From: DAOTUL01 sp034437435
GTDB lineage: Bacteria > Chloroflexota > Anaerolineae > Aggregatilineales > Phototrophicaceae
Assembly (NCBI GenBank): GCA_964417785.1
Contig: CAYQJO010000023.1
Coordinates: 1-30,297 of the forward strand
Reading direction: 5' to 3'
DNA length: 30,297 nucleotides
Shown: positions 7,852-15,990 of the stretch, one piece after another
Layout of the letters: each line of letters opens with the position of its first letter
Numbering within the stretch: position 1 is the first letter of the stretch
Program-made: the position numbers and the translations under genes
The notes under the pieces: model-generated
The model's database searches: none
The model's input: only the letters and a program-made list of their open reading frames with translations
Told to the model about the DNA's origin: nothing

Positions 7852-8784
7852 TCAAAATGCCCCACCCATATCGGTCGCCATAATCTGCAAAACAGCCGGA
7901 CCCAGAAGCACGATCCAGATCGACGGGAAGATCAAGAGAACCATCGGAATCATCATCTTGACCGGGGCCTGCTGCGCTTTTTCCTGAGCACGTTGGCGGC
8001 GTTTGGTCCGCATCTGGTCGGACTGCACGCGCAGGATTTTTGACATACTCACACCAAGCTGGTCAGCCTGGATAATCGCGGCGGTAAAAGAGTTTACGTC
8101 GGGAACGTCCATGCGGTCAGCCATATCCTTGAGGGCTTCACGACGGAGCTTACCCAATTGGATTTCGCGCAGCACACGCCCGAAGGCCAGCGCCAACTCG
8201 TTATCCCACTTTTCATACACCTTACCCATCGCCATATCGAAACCGAGACCGGCTTCAACACAGATGACCAGCAGGTCCAGTGCGTCGGGCAGGGCTTTGA
8301 GGATGGCTTCCTGGCGTTTCCGGATTTTACCGTTGATGGAGATCACCGGGAAGTAGAAGCCCAGTGCCGCGCCACCAGCGGTATAGGCCATTGCCATTGT
8401 GAAGGTCTCTTCCATCACAACGAAGCCCACCATGGCACCACCCACACCCAGGACAATGGTGAAGATGATACGTGTCAGGAAGAACGTCGAGGGGTCCGCG
8501 TTGGAGCGCCCCGCCAGTTCCAGCTTGCGCCGCGTGGATTCCAGTTGTTTTTGCGGCGTGATCTTGACCATGAAGTTCGCAACGGCCTTCATGACCGGCA
8601 TCACAACACGTTCTTTAAACGAGATTGAGAGTTCGATCTCTTCCAGCGACTCGGGCAGGTCCCGGTCGCCATACTGCGCCAGACGGTCTTGCAGCGGGTC
8701 TTTATCGCGGTCTTCGCGCAAGCCAATGTAAACCATGAGGCCAACGATTACCAATCCGCCGATGATCAGTGCCGGGACTAACAT
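7852..8784 (-). CDS. tadC: Tad pilus inner-membrane platform protein TadC
   Basis: A 310-residue type II secretion system F-domain protein. It has an N-terminal membrane helix, a cytoplasmic domain, two hydrophobic segments near residues 106-145, the conserved F domain (ALPDALDLLVICVEAGLGFDMAM), and a C-terminal helix (MMIPMVLLIFPSIWIVLLG). With TadB it forms the platform that couples the TadA ATPase to pilin extrusion. The ATG has AAGGA eight bases upstream. It follows tadB by ten bases, and its length and topology are normal for TadC. Confidence 0.93.
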   Translation of the reverse strand: MLVPALIIGGLVIVGLMVYIGLREDRDKDPLQDRLAQYGDRDLPESLEEIELSISFKERVVMPVMKAVANFMVKITPQKQLESTRRKLELAGRSNADPSTFFLTRIIFTIVLGVGGAMVGFVVMEETFTMAMAYTAGGAALGFYFPVISINGKIRKRQEAILKALPDALDLLVICVEAGLGFDMAMGKVYEKWDNELALAFGRVLREIQLGKLRREALKDMADRMDVPDVNSFTAAIIQADQLGVSMSKILRVQSDQMRTKRRQRAQEKAQQAPVKMMIPMVLLIFPSIWIVLLGPAVLQIMATDMGGAF

Positions 8785-8799
8785 AGGGTTCGTCCTTTC

Positions 8800-9789
8800 C
8801 TATATCTCAATATCGACGATTTTCTGGATGACTGCCGCGCCGATACCGATCAACGCCAGACCGGCACCCAGCATAGGCCAGCCGCACATGCGGTTGGAGA
8901 ACATGCGTCCCATATAGCCGGGGTTGATAGCATTCAACAGCATCGCCAGACCAATCGGTAGAAAGCTGATGAGATACCCGGTGATGCGCCCCTGCGAGGT
9001 CAACACCCGAATTTCACCTTTGAGCTTGATGCGCTCGCGGATGGTATTGCTGATCACGTCTAGAATCTCAGCCAGATTACCGCCGACCTCGCGCTGAATG
9101 TTCACCGCTGTGATCACCAGATCGAGGTCTTCACTTTCTACCCGCTCCAGCAGATGTTCCAGTGCGTCGGCCATGTCGATGCCAAGCTGGACTTCCTGGA
9201 CCACACGCCGAAACTCAGTCTGTGTGGGTTCTGGTGCGTCTGCGGCGACTGCTTCCATCGATTGCAGCACACTGTAGCCGGAACGAAGCGCGTTCACCCA
9301 CAGACCAATGGTGTCGGGAAGCTGCGTCTCAAACCGGTTCAGGCGTTGGCTAATGGTTCGGGCTACATAAATGCGTGGGGCAAAGTAGCCCATGAAAGCG
9401 GCGACAATGGAGAAAATCAGATCGCCGGAGAATATGACAAAGTAACCGGCTGAGAAGAAACCGACCATGCTGATAACGTGCAGCGCGGCAAACTCCGCTA
9501 CAGTGAGCTTGAGATCAGCACGGGCAAGCTGCTTGCGCCATTTCTTACCAAAAGCACGTTCTTTCAGCACATTGTCCAGGGTGTCGAGAGCGCGTTTTTT
9601 CTCGGTGGTCTGACCCTCTTCTTCCGGGTCTGCCAGATTCAGAAATGATTCAAAGTCGTCGGTTGTGCCGCGCCCCAACCGCTCTTCAATCAGGTCTTTT
9701 TCCGAACGTGCGCTCAGGATACCAATGAACACAATCAACACAGCAACAAGTCCGGCACCGCCCAAAATGAGTAATTGGGTTGTTTCCAT
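8800..9789 (-). CDS. tadB: Tad pilus inner-membrane platform protein TadB
   Basis: A 329-residue type II secretion F-family protein with an N-terminal membrane helix (LLILGGAGLVAVLIVFIGIL), paired helices around residues 105-150, the F domain (QLPDTIGLWVNALRSGYSVLQSM), and two C-terminal helices. It partners TadC in the pilus assembly platform. Start chosen at the ATG with AGAGG six bases upstream; an earlier in-frame start at 9807 would overlap that site. Unlike the other Tad genes it is preceded by an 84-base gap, which holds a good sigma-70-like promoter. Confidence 0.92.
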   Translation of the reverse strand: METTQLLILGGAGLVAVLIVFIGILSARSEKDLIEERLGRGTTDDFESFLNLADPEEEGQTTEKKRALDTLDNVLKERAFGKKWRKQLARADLKLTVAEFAALHVISMVGFFSAGYFVIFSGDLIFSIVAAFMGYFAPRIYVARTISQRLNRFETQLPDTIGLWVNALRSGYSVLQSMEAVAADAPEPTQTEFRRVVQEVQLGIDMADALEHLLERVESEDLDLVITAVNIQREVGGNLAEILDVISNTIRERIKLKGEIRVLTSQGRITGYLISFLPIGLAMLLNAINPGYMGRMFSNRMCGWPMLGAGLALIGIGAAVIQKIVDIEI

Positions 9790-9820
9790 AGCTTGCCTCT
9801 CTAACAATACACCATACCCT

Positions 9821-9850
9821 ATTTTAGTTCGGGTGACTGAAACACGTCAA
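9821..9850 (-). promoter_or_regulatory. Internal promoter ahead of tadB
   Basis: On the minus strand TTGACG (9845-9850) and TAAAAT (9821-9826) are separated by 18 bases; each matches consensus at five of six positions. Transcription would begin about 25 bases before the tadB ATG and could express tadB, tadC, comF and possibly hpf apart from the upstream Tad genes. Read by eye and untested. Confidence 0.5.
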
Positions 9851-9873
9851 ACGATGTATCGAAATCATAACGA

Positions 9874-11283
9874 TTAGCGACGGCTGCCAATACCGAATAT
9901 CGATGGTGGCAAATGGATACCGGCGTCTTCGATCTGATCGATGAATTTCGGTCGAATGCCTGTGGGGCGGATACGGCCAACGATGCGACCGGCTTCCAGA
10001 CCGGTCTGTTCAAACTCGAACAGGTCGGAAAGGGTGATCATCTCGCCTTCCATACCCTGTACTTCGGTGATCCACAATATCTTGCGTGATCCATCGCGCA
10101 ACCGTGATTGCTGGCAAATCAGATCAACAGCGGATGCGACCTGTTCGCGGATAGCGCGGGTGGGGAGTTCCATACCCGCCATGAGGCACATCACTTCGAG
10201 ACGGGCGAGTGCGTCACGCGGGCTGTTGGCGTGCAACGTCGTCAGTGAGCCATCATGGCCGGTGTTCATTGCCTGGAGCATGTCCAGCGCTTCACCCGAA
10301 CGACACTCACCGACGATAATCCGTTCAGGACGCATACGCAAGCAGTTGATGACCAGGTCCTGGATGGTGATCTGACCTCGACCTTCAATGTTGGGCGGGC
10401 GGCTTTCCAGTGTGACCACATGTTCCTGCTGTAACTGAAGTTCAGCGGCGTTCTCCACCGTGATAATGCGCTCATCGTTGGGGATGAAGCTGGAGAGCAC
10501 ATTGAGCAGTGTGGTTTTACCCGAACCGGTACCGCCAGAGACGATCATGTTCAACCGGCCAATAACGCAGGCACGCAGGAAGTCGGCAATTTCCGGCGTC
10601 ATGGAACCAAAGCGGATCAGGTCTTGCACACCCAACGGGTCTTTCTCGAATTTACGAATGGTAATAGTGGGACCGTTGAGGGCAATCGGACGGATGACGA
10701 CGTTCACACGCGAGCCATCGGGTAGGCGGGCGTCTACCAGGGGCGAACTCTCATCAACACGGCGTCCAAGCGGGGCGACGATGCGGTCGATGATGCGTAG
10801 AACGTGTTCGTCACTGTCGAACGACACATTGGCCCGGTGCAGGTTACCTTTGGTCTCGATGAATATCTGCTTGGGGCCGTTGACCATGATTTCGCTGATT
10901 TCCTCGCGTTGGAGAAGCGGCTCAATCGGGCCAAATCCCAGGATTTCTGCCGCAATCGAGTTGAACAGCCCTTCGCGCTCCTTTTTAGAAAGCACCATGC
11001 TCTCTTCCGCGAGGATCGCGTTGAACAGTTCCTCAATGTGGCGGCGAATCTCATCCTTCTGGTTAATGTCCATGCTCTGGTCCAGTTCGGCCAGAAGCTT
11101 GTTCTGGACGCGGACCTTCAGGTCCATATAACCCGCATTGCCAACCTCAGGTACCCGGCGGTTACGTGCGGCTTCTGGCTGGCGACGCTGCGGCTGGCGA
11201 CTACCACCACCGCCATCGTTGCCTTTGTTATTGCCGCCGCCTTCTTTTCCACCTTTTTCAATACGACTTAACAGTGACATCAT
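9874..11283 (-). CDS. tadA: Tad pilus assembly ATPase TadA/CpaF
   Basis: A 469-residue secretion ATPase of the VirB11/CpaF type, hexameric at the membrane, powering assembly of the Tad pilus. After a Gly/Arg-rich disordered N-terminus (residues 10-45) comes the N-terminal domain (VRVQNKLLAELD), then FGPIEPLLQREEISEIMVNG. The Walker A GGTGSGKT is at 250-257, the Walker B and His-box region includes MRPERIIVGECRSGEALDM, and TGHDGSLTTLHANSPRDAL is diagnostic of the family. AAGGAG precedes two adjacent ATG codons (11283 and 11280); the second has the more usual spacing. It lies eight bases after tadZ. All catalytic motifs look intact. Confidence 0.95.
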   Translation of the reverse strand: MMSLLSRIEKGGKEGGGNNKGNDGGGGSRQPQRRQPEAARNRRVPEVGNAGYMDLKVRVQNKLLAELDQSMDINQKDEIRRHIEELFNAILAEESMVLSKKEREGLFNSIAAEILGFGPIEPLLQREEISEIMVNGPKQIFIETKGNLHRANVSFDSDEHVLRIIDRIVAPLGRRVDESSPLVDARLPDGSRVNVVIRPIALNGPTITIRKFEKDPLGVQDLIRFGSMTPEIADFLRACVIGRLNMIVSGGTGSGKTTLLNVLSSFIPNDERIITVENAAELQLQQEHVVTLESRPPNIEGRGQITIQDLVINCLRMRPERIIVGECRSGEALDMLQAMNTGHDGSLTTLHANSPRDALARLEVMCLMAGMELPTRAIREQVASAVDLICQQSRLRDGSRKILWITEVQGMEGEMITLSDLFEFEQTGLEAGRIVGRIRPTGIRPKFIDQIEDAGIHLPPSIFGIGSRR

Positions 11284-11291
11284 CTAACTCC

Positions 11292-12638
11292 TTATCGGCC
11301 AAGCAGCCCGGCAATACCGCTGCGTTTCCGGGTATCGGTCATGGCTTCTGTATCTTCTTCGTGTACTTCATGTCCCATCAGTTCATCGTACAGACCATCG
11401 GCCAGATCGATAATCTGGCGAACCGGCGGGCGATCCTGGCTTTTATCTGTGGCGATGATCGGAACACCTTTGTTGATCGCGCTTAGCAATATCCGTTCAT
11501 CTACAACCGGTATCTGGGCGATAATACCGTGTTTCAGATAGTTCTCGATCTTCTCTGCCGAGATGGTTGCGGCTTTGCCCTTACGCTCATCCCAGACCTG
11601 GTTGACAATGATGGATGTTTTCTCAACCGGATACTCAAGCCGGTCAAACAGGTCCAGGGCAAACCGGCTGTTTTTCACGGATACCAGGGTCGGCTTGACA
11701 ACCAGCAAAATCCGCACCGCTGTATCCAGGATTCCCAGCAAGATTTCGTTGATAGCGGTGCTGGTATCAACGATGATGAAATCGTAATTTGTGGCGATTT
11801 TGCTGAGAATCGCCCCTATCGCACCCGGATGTGCCAGTACTTCATCGGCGAATTCGGGCCGCGACGGTCCCATCAAGACTTTGAGGCCGCTGTCGTGGGT
11901 CATCAGGATGTTATCAAACAGATCGATATCCAGATCATCGACATCTTCGATCAACTCGACGATGGTGGACTGGGGTTGCAAATTCAGGAAGGTACCGATG
12001 TCTCCGAATTGCAGGTCGGCATCAACCAGGAGGACTTTGACATTCTCTTTCATCAAGGCCGACGCCAGATTGGTTGCAATGGTGGTTGTTCCAGCACCGC
12101 CCTGGGGACTGTAGATGGCGATGATGTTGCCCGCCCGATCACCTTCTATGTCATTTTCGCCCGCGTTGGAGCGCAGCATATCCATCGGCATCGTTTCCAT
12201 CGCTTCGTACTGCGCACGGATGGCCGCATGGTTGCGATAGACGGTGCGGATGGTGTTATAGATGTCGTCCATGTTAATGGGCTTGGTCAGGAAATCCCGC
12301 GCCCCGGCGAGCATGGCCCGCCGCATGTAATCGGCATCGTTCTGGACGGACATAATGATGACAGCAGCGGTGGGGACCGATTTGTTGATAATACTCGTTG
12401 CTTCGAGTCCGTCCATATCGGGCATGTTGATGTCCATGATGATGATGTCTGGCTCAAGCTCTTTTGCCAGATCAACCCCTTCGCGCCCGGTACCGGCTGA
12501 ACCCACGACTTTGAAGTCGGGTTCAAAGGCCAGCAGCTTTTTGATGTTCTCCCTTGTCTCCGGGATGTCATCGACCAGCAGGATCGAAATTTCTGTTGTT
12601 CCGCCGCCTTTCGGGGCGGGTTTTGGTCTACCGCTCAT
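11292..12638 (-). CDS. tadZ: TadZ/CpaE-type pilus positioning ATPase with an intact receiver domain
   Basis: A 448-residue two-domain protein. Residues 16-135 are a response-regulator receiver resembling the NarL class, with the full phosphorylation set: Asp23-Asp24, Asp69 in IIIMDINMPDMDG, Ser97 and Lys119. Residues 170-440 are a ParA/MinD-like domain (VLLVDADLQFGDIGTFLNL; FIIVDTST). Its deviant Walker A reads SPQGGAGTTT and lacks both signature lysines, a known trait of the atypical TadZ ATPases. TadZ/CpaE proteins localise the Tad machine, usually at a pole. Well-studied TadZ receivers are often degenerate, whereas this one looks phosphorylatable. AGGA lies nine bases before the ATG, and tadA follows after eight bases. 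Confidence 0.92.
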   Translation of the reverse strand: MSGRPKPAPKGGGTTEISILLVDDIPETRENIKKLLAFEPDFKVVGSAGTGREGVDLAKELEPDIIIMDINMPDMDGLEATSIINKSVPTAAVIIMSVQNDADYMRRAMLAGARDFLTKPINMDDIYNTIRTVYRNHAAIRAQYEAMETMPMDMLRSNAGENDIEGDRAGNIIAIYSPQGGAGTTTIATNLASALMKENVKVLLVDADLQFGDIGTFLNLQPQSTIVELIEDVDDLDIDLFDNILMTHDSGLKVLMGPSRPEFADEVLAHPGAIGAILSKIATNYDFIIVDTSTAINEILLGILDTAVRILLVVKPTLVSVKNSRFALDLFDRLEYPVEKTSIIVNQVWDERKGKAATISAEKIENYLKHGIIAQIPVVDERILLSAINKGVPIIATDKSQDRPPVRQIIDLADGLYDELMGHEVHEEDTEAMTDTRKRSGIAGLLGR

Positions 12639-12649
12639 ACGCTGTCGTC

Positions 12650-13840
12650 CTAATTTCCTAACGAAATGGTGTTGCCAACACGAAGCTGACGAATACTGCG
12701 AATGGCTGGCTGAATTGAAAATGCCTGTTTGCCCGGTATCGTGATGCTGTATGACGCCAGAATGTAATCTAGTGTGACTTGATCGGTGGGTACCTGAGAA
12801 GTGTCGGCAGCGGCTCGCAGCAAGAAGGTAATCGGAACACCGGCTTCGACCATCCAGGTCAGGATGACGGCTTCCTGTGGGGTTACAGCCAGCGTTACAA
12901 TATCGGGCCGGGGTGGAACGGCTGTTGGTGCGGGGGCTGCACCCTGGGGTACAGGGGTCGCGCCTTCAGCGGGTACCGGCGTGGGGGTCGGTACAAAGCC
13001 AAACAGACGACCGTCCTCCGGGAAATTGCCGGTATGGACCACCAGGGCGTCTTGAATAGTACGCTGTGTGACGAGGCGCGGACGTGGTGATTCGCTGGGA
13101 CGTATCAGAACCGGCCAGTCAATCGGTGTTTGTTGTGCGGTGCCAAGTGTGGCATTGAAACCCGGCAGCGGAATGCGTTCCGTCTCAAAGCGCCCGTTGA
13201 CATCCGTACCCAGCGAGAGGGAGATACCGTTTTCGTTGGCTGCCGTATTGACGAGATTGATTGAGTTGGGCAGTGCGCTCTGGAATTGCTCGTCGATGTC
13301 GATAAACAACAGTGAGATCACAATGTCCACGCGGTCGCCCGGCTGGATGGCGTAGGCGACGCTGGTTAGCCGGTCCATCGGCATTGCGACACCGACTGTA
13401 CCGTTGGGCAGCACCGCAGCCGCGTCCGATCCGACGTCGGCCAGATCATCAAGCCCTTCTACCAGATAGGAGGTCAGGATGGGTTGCTCGACATAGATGT
13501 CGGTGCGAGCGCGTTTGCCGATGACGTCTTCCAGGCTCAGAACCGCGTTGAAGGGTGCGGCTTCCGCCGGCCAGGGTTGCAGTCGAATGGCCTCTGCCGG
13601 GATAACACTCCCACGCGAGATGGCCTGCACCGCAACGATGATGTCCGTCAAAGCCTGTGTTGGCAGCGGGGTAGCTGAGGGCTGCACCGGTGTCGGTGAG
13701 GCACCACTAGGTTGTTCAACACTGGGTGCTGGTGATGGATCAGCTTCATTATCGGTCTGATTCATCAGGAAAAAGGCACCAACCCCGACGATTACGAGCA
13801 AGAAGATCACGATGATCAGAATGCGTGTGCGTCCCTGCAT
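12650..13840 (-). CDS. cpaB: Flp/Tad pilus assembly protein CpaB/RcpC
   Basis: A 396-residue protein with an N-terminal membrane anchor (ILIIVIFLLVIVGVGAFFL, residues 7-25), a Pro/Thr-rich linker, then a SAF-type domain (DIIVAVQAISRGSVIPAEAI, then QPILTSYLVE) and the RcpC/CpaB domain (AIQPGDRVDIVISLLF). A second Pro-rich linker (residues about 282-310) precedes a C-terminal segment, VTPQEAVILTWMVEAGVPIT, typical of RcpC. In diderm systems the family sits near the secretin and may bind cell-wall glycan; no secretin is encoded here. AGGAGGG is four bases before the ATG. It begins the Tad run 89 bases after the histidine kinase and is 11 bases from tadZ. Confidence 0.9.
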   Translation of the reverse strand: MQGRTRILIIVIFLLVIVGVGAFFLMNQTDNEADPSPAPSVEQPSGASPTPVQPSATPLPTQALTDIIVAVQAISRGSVIPAEAIRLQPWPAEAAPFNAVLSLEDVIGKRARTDIYVEQPILTSYLVEGLDDLADVGSDAAAVLPNGTVGVAMPMDRLTSVAYAIQPGDRVDIVISLLFIDIDEQFQSALPNSINLVNTAANENGISLSLGTDVNGRFETERIPLPGFNATLGTAQQTPIDWPVLIRPSESPRPRLVTQRTIQDALVVHTGNFPEDGRLFGFVPTPTPVPAEGATPVPQGAAPAPTAVPPRPDIVTLAVTPQEAVILTWMVEAGVPITFLLRAAADTSQVPTDQVTLDYILASYSITIPGKQAFSIQPAIRSIRQLRVGNTISLGN

Positions 13841-13855
13841 AGTTCCCTCCTGGTG

Positions 13856-13867
13856 AAGGGGCCCCTT
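13856..13867. promoter_or_regulatory. Perfect 12-bp palindrome upstream of cpaB
   Basis: AAGGGGCCCCTT is a perfect palindrome beginning 16 bases before the cpaB ATG and ending just before the ribosome site. It could be an operator or, in RNA, a short stem near the translation start. No known regulator is implied. Confidence 0.3.
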
Positions 13868-13909
13868 TGTATCGAACCCCTGTATTAAGATATGTTTCTA
13901 GTGTACCAC

Positions 13910-13931
13910 GATAAGCGTGAACTGGCTTATC
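13910..13931. terminator. Inverted repeat at the end of the histidine kinase gene
   Basis: GATAAGC (13910-13916) and GCTTATC (13925-13931) form a 7-bp stem with an eight-base loop, overlapping the kinase stop codon. There is no T tract on the minus strand, so it may only attenuate read-through or stabilise the transcript end between the kinase and cpaB. Confidence 0.3.
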
Positions 13932-15006
13932 AGTTCTCTGCCGGTAAAGCCAGTCGAATAGTTGATCCATCACTGTCACTACTGCTTGCAGTCATATTAC
14001 CACCGACAAGCTCGAATTTTTCCTTAAGGGTTGCCAGCCCTTGCAATCGGGCGTCCTGTTGGTTGGATTCATCAATGTTTTCAACATCGAAACTGCGTCC
14101 GTTGTCGCGCACTGATGCCTTAACCATTTTGCCGGATATATCAAGCTGCACCCAGATGTGCGCCGCGTTGGCATAATCGCGGGCATGTGCGATCAATTCC
14201 TGGACGCCGCGAAACAGCAGCACTTCACGATGCGATTCCAGCCGCCGCTCCTCGCCGACGATTTCAAGATCGACCTCAATGTCGTTTTTATCTCGCATGG
14301 TGTCGGTATACCGCCGGATAGTGGGGACCACACCCAGATCATCCAGCATCATAGGGCGCAAGTCGAAGATGAAATCGCGCACTTTCTGAAAGGTGATGCT
14401 GGCTGCCGTCTTCAGATTATCCAACTCTTCTCCGGCACGTTCGGGATTACGGTTGAAAAGGCGCTGGCAAATCTCGGCCTGAAGTATGAAGTTGGTGAGT
14501 GATTGGGCTGGCCCATCGTGCATTTGCCGTGCAAGCCGCTGGCGTTCTTCTTCCTGGGCCTGCACAATCCGCACAATGTTGATGATGCCTTTAGCGTCGC
14601 TGCTGTCCTCGTCCGTGTAATCCTCGATGGCGGTGACATCGACGCCTTCGAGGCTGCCGAGAACCTGGGTCAGAAGCTGCTGTTCTTGTTCCATGTACTC
14701 AAAATGATTCTGGAATTTTTCGAGCTGGCCGCGCATGGTTGCCAGACGAAAACGGGCATCAAGTGCCTCGTTGTATTTGTCGCGGATGTCTTCACGGGGG
14801 GTCGAATCAATGTTGGCCTGGATGATCTGCAATTCACCGGCCAGGTCTGTATTCCGTTCCTGCTCACGCTGGACCATCAGGTCGGTCTGCTCGACTTGCT
14901 GTTTGATCTCCGCGATTTTCTGTTTGATGCTGGAAAGGCGACTGGTCAATAACTCGACAATTTCGACTTTGGGATCATCAAAAAACTGCTGCTGCGGTAG
15001 TTCCAT
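13930..15006 (-). CDS. Cytoplasmic NarL-type (HisKA_3) sensor histidine kinase
   Basis: A 358-residue DegS-like kinase with no membrane segment. Residues 1-150 are mostly Glu/Gln/Lys-rich coiled coil, probably the sensory and dimer part. The phospho-acceptor block EERQRLARQMHDGPAQSL has His163, Asp164 and Gln168 in the HDxxxQ arrangement. Residues 255-358 are a GHKL ATPase with an intact G1 box (DNGRSFD, 301-307) and a GG near 335, but the N-box reads QELIAHARDYA (269-279): the usual Asn, Lys and His positions are His274, Asp277 and Tyr278. Start at the ATG with AAGG six to seven bases upstream; a GTG two codons earlier overlaps that site. No separate response regulator is present; the nearest receiver is in TadZ. 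Confidence 0.88.
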   Translation of the reverse strand: MELPQQQFFDDPKVEIVELLTSRLSSIKQKIAEIKQQVEQTDLMVQREQERNTDLAGELQIIQANIDSTPREDIRDKYNEALDARFRLATMRGQLEKFQNHFEYMEQEQQLLTQVLGSLEGVDVTAIEDYTDEDSSDAKGIINIVRIVQAQEEERQRLARQMHDGPAQSLTNFILQAEICQRLFNRNPERAGEELDNLKTAASITFQKVRDFIFDLRPMMLDDLGVVPTIRRYTDTMRDKNDIEVDLEIVGEERRLESHREVLLFRGVQELIAHARDYANAAHIWVQLDISGKMVKASVRDNGRSFDVENIDESNQQDARLQGLATLKEKFELVGGNMTASSSDSDGSTIRLALPAEN

Positions 15007-15065
15007 TTTCACACCTTGCTAACTGGTCGTCAGGTGAACTGTTGACAACGCATTGACATATTGGC

Positions 15066-15095
15066 AGTATACAACCGAAATCAATAGCGGAGCAA
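15066..15095 (-). promoter_or_regulatory. Promoter for the histidine kinase
   Basis: Minus-strand TTGCTC (15090-15095) lies 18 bases from TATACT (15066-15071), with four and five of six consensus matches. The start of transcription would be about 53 bases before the kinase ATG. It lies in the AT-rich 183-base divergent gap shared with pgeF. For pgeF a possible -10 TATGAT is at 15144-15149, but it has no convincing -35. Confidence 0.45.
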
Positions 15096-15189
15096 AAAAA
15101 GCCGGGTAGCCCATTAATTCTAACAGCCTTATAACTGGATTTTTATGATTTTTAACACGTTTTTGCGATATGAGTGGGAGTGAAATCAT

Positions 15190-15990
15190 CTGAAACGTAT
15201 TGAACACGACGGGTTGATCTATTATCGTTTTGCGTCTATGCCGGACCTGACACATGCCATATTCACTCGCAAGGGGGGTGTCAGTCAGGCTCCCTGGAGT
15301 TCGTTGAACACAGGTGGCACTGTCGGTGATGACACCGATGCCGTGCGCCACAACCACGACTTGATGTTTGACGCGCTCAAGCTGGACCGGACGCGAAGCT
15401 GCACTGTATGGCAGGTTCATGGCCGGGATACGGTGCTGATTCACGGGCCGGTGCGTGGGCGTCGCTGGATCGCGCTGGCGGATGGGATGGTTACAGACCG
15501 GAACGGCACGCCCCTGGTCATGCGCTACGCTGATTGCACGCCTATCCTTTATCAGGATCAGGTACGCGGTGTCATCGGCGTGGCCCATGCTGGTTGGCGC
15601 GGGACGGTTCAGGGAGCGGCGGCCAGTGTAGTTCGCACCATGCAGCGGGCCTATGGCAGCCGTTTGCACGACATTCAAGTAGGAATCGGTCCCGCCATCG
15701 GCCCGGATCGTTATCAGGTCGGGGAGGAAGTCGTGGCGGCGGTTCAGACATATTTTGGCTCGCTCGACGGTGGTTTGCCGGAAGGGCCGCTGGTCAAACG
15801 TGATCCGGCGGATGGCAGCGCGTACTATAATCTGTGGTCGGCGAATAAGCTGGATTTGATGCGGGCGGGGATCGCCGCCGGGAACATCGAAGTCGCCGGT
15901 ATATGCACAGCCAGCCATACCGACGAATTTTACTCGCATAGGGCTGAGAAAGGCCGCACCGGGCGTTTTGGTGTGGTGTTGAGTATTTGA
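15190..15990 (+). CDS. pgeF: Purine nucleoside phosphorylase / peptidoglycan editing factor (YlmD/YfiH/LACC1 family)
   Basis: A cytoplasmic zinc enzyme of the DUF152/LACC1 family, whose members act as multifunctional purine nucleosidases or phosphorylases, and in E. coli remove wrongly built UDP-MurNAc-L-Ser. Metal ligands are visible in VWQVHGRD (His), ADCTPIL (Cys) and VAHAGWRGT (His). The C-terminus HTDEFYSHRAEKGRTGR is diagnostic. The start is unusual: family-like residues KRIEHDGLIYYRF extend upstream of the only TTG (15214). The first plausible initiator is a CTG at 15190, nine bases after GGGAG; an in-frame stop is at 15181. That gives 266 residues. If CTG is not used, TTG 15214 gives 258 residues but has no ribosome site. 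Its stop overlaps yggS by one base. Confidence 0.88.
   Translation: MKRIEHDGLIYYRFASMPDLTHAIFTRKGGVSQAPWSSLNTGGTVGDDTDAVRHNHDLMFDALKLDRTRSCTVWQVHGRDTVLIHGPVRGRRWIALADGMVTDRNGTPLVMRYADCTPILYQDQVRGVIGVAHAGWRGTVQGAAASVVRTMQRAYGSRLHDIQVGIGPAIGPDRYQVGEEVVAAVQTYFGSLDGGLPEGPLVKRDPADGSAYYNLWSANKLDLMRAGIAAGNIEVAGICTASHTDEFYSHRAEKGRTGRFGVVLSI

Noticed and set aside
11529..12500. 323-codon plus-strand frame across tadZ
   Set aside because: Antisense to a clear receiver/ParA protein; Asp/Gly/His-rich with no family match.
15042..15073. Tandem TTGACA boxes as a pgeF promoter
   Set aside because: TTGACA at 15042 and 15053 give spacings of 20 and 9 bases to the nearest TATACA, neither suited to sigma-70; the site overlaps the opposite-strand kinase promoter.
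15019..15939. 306-codon minus-strand frame over pgeF
   Set aside because: Shadow of pgeF; it also runs through the AT-rich divergent promoter region.
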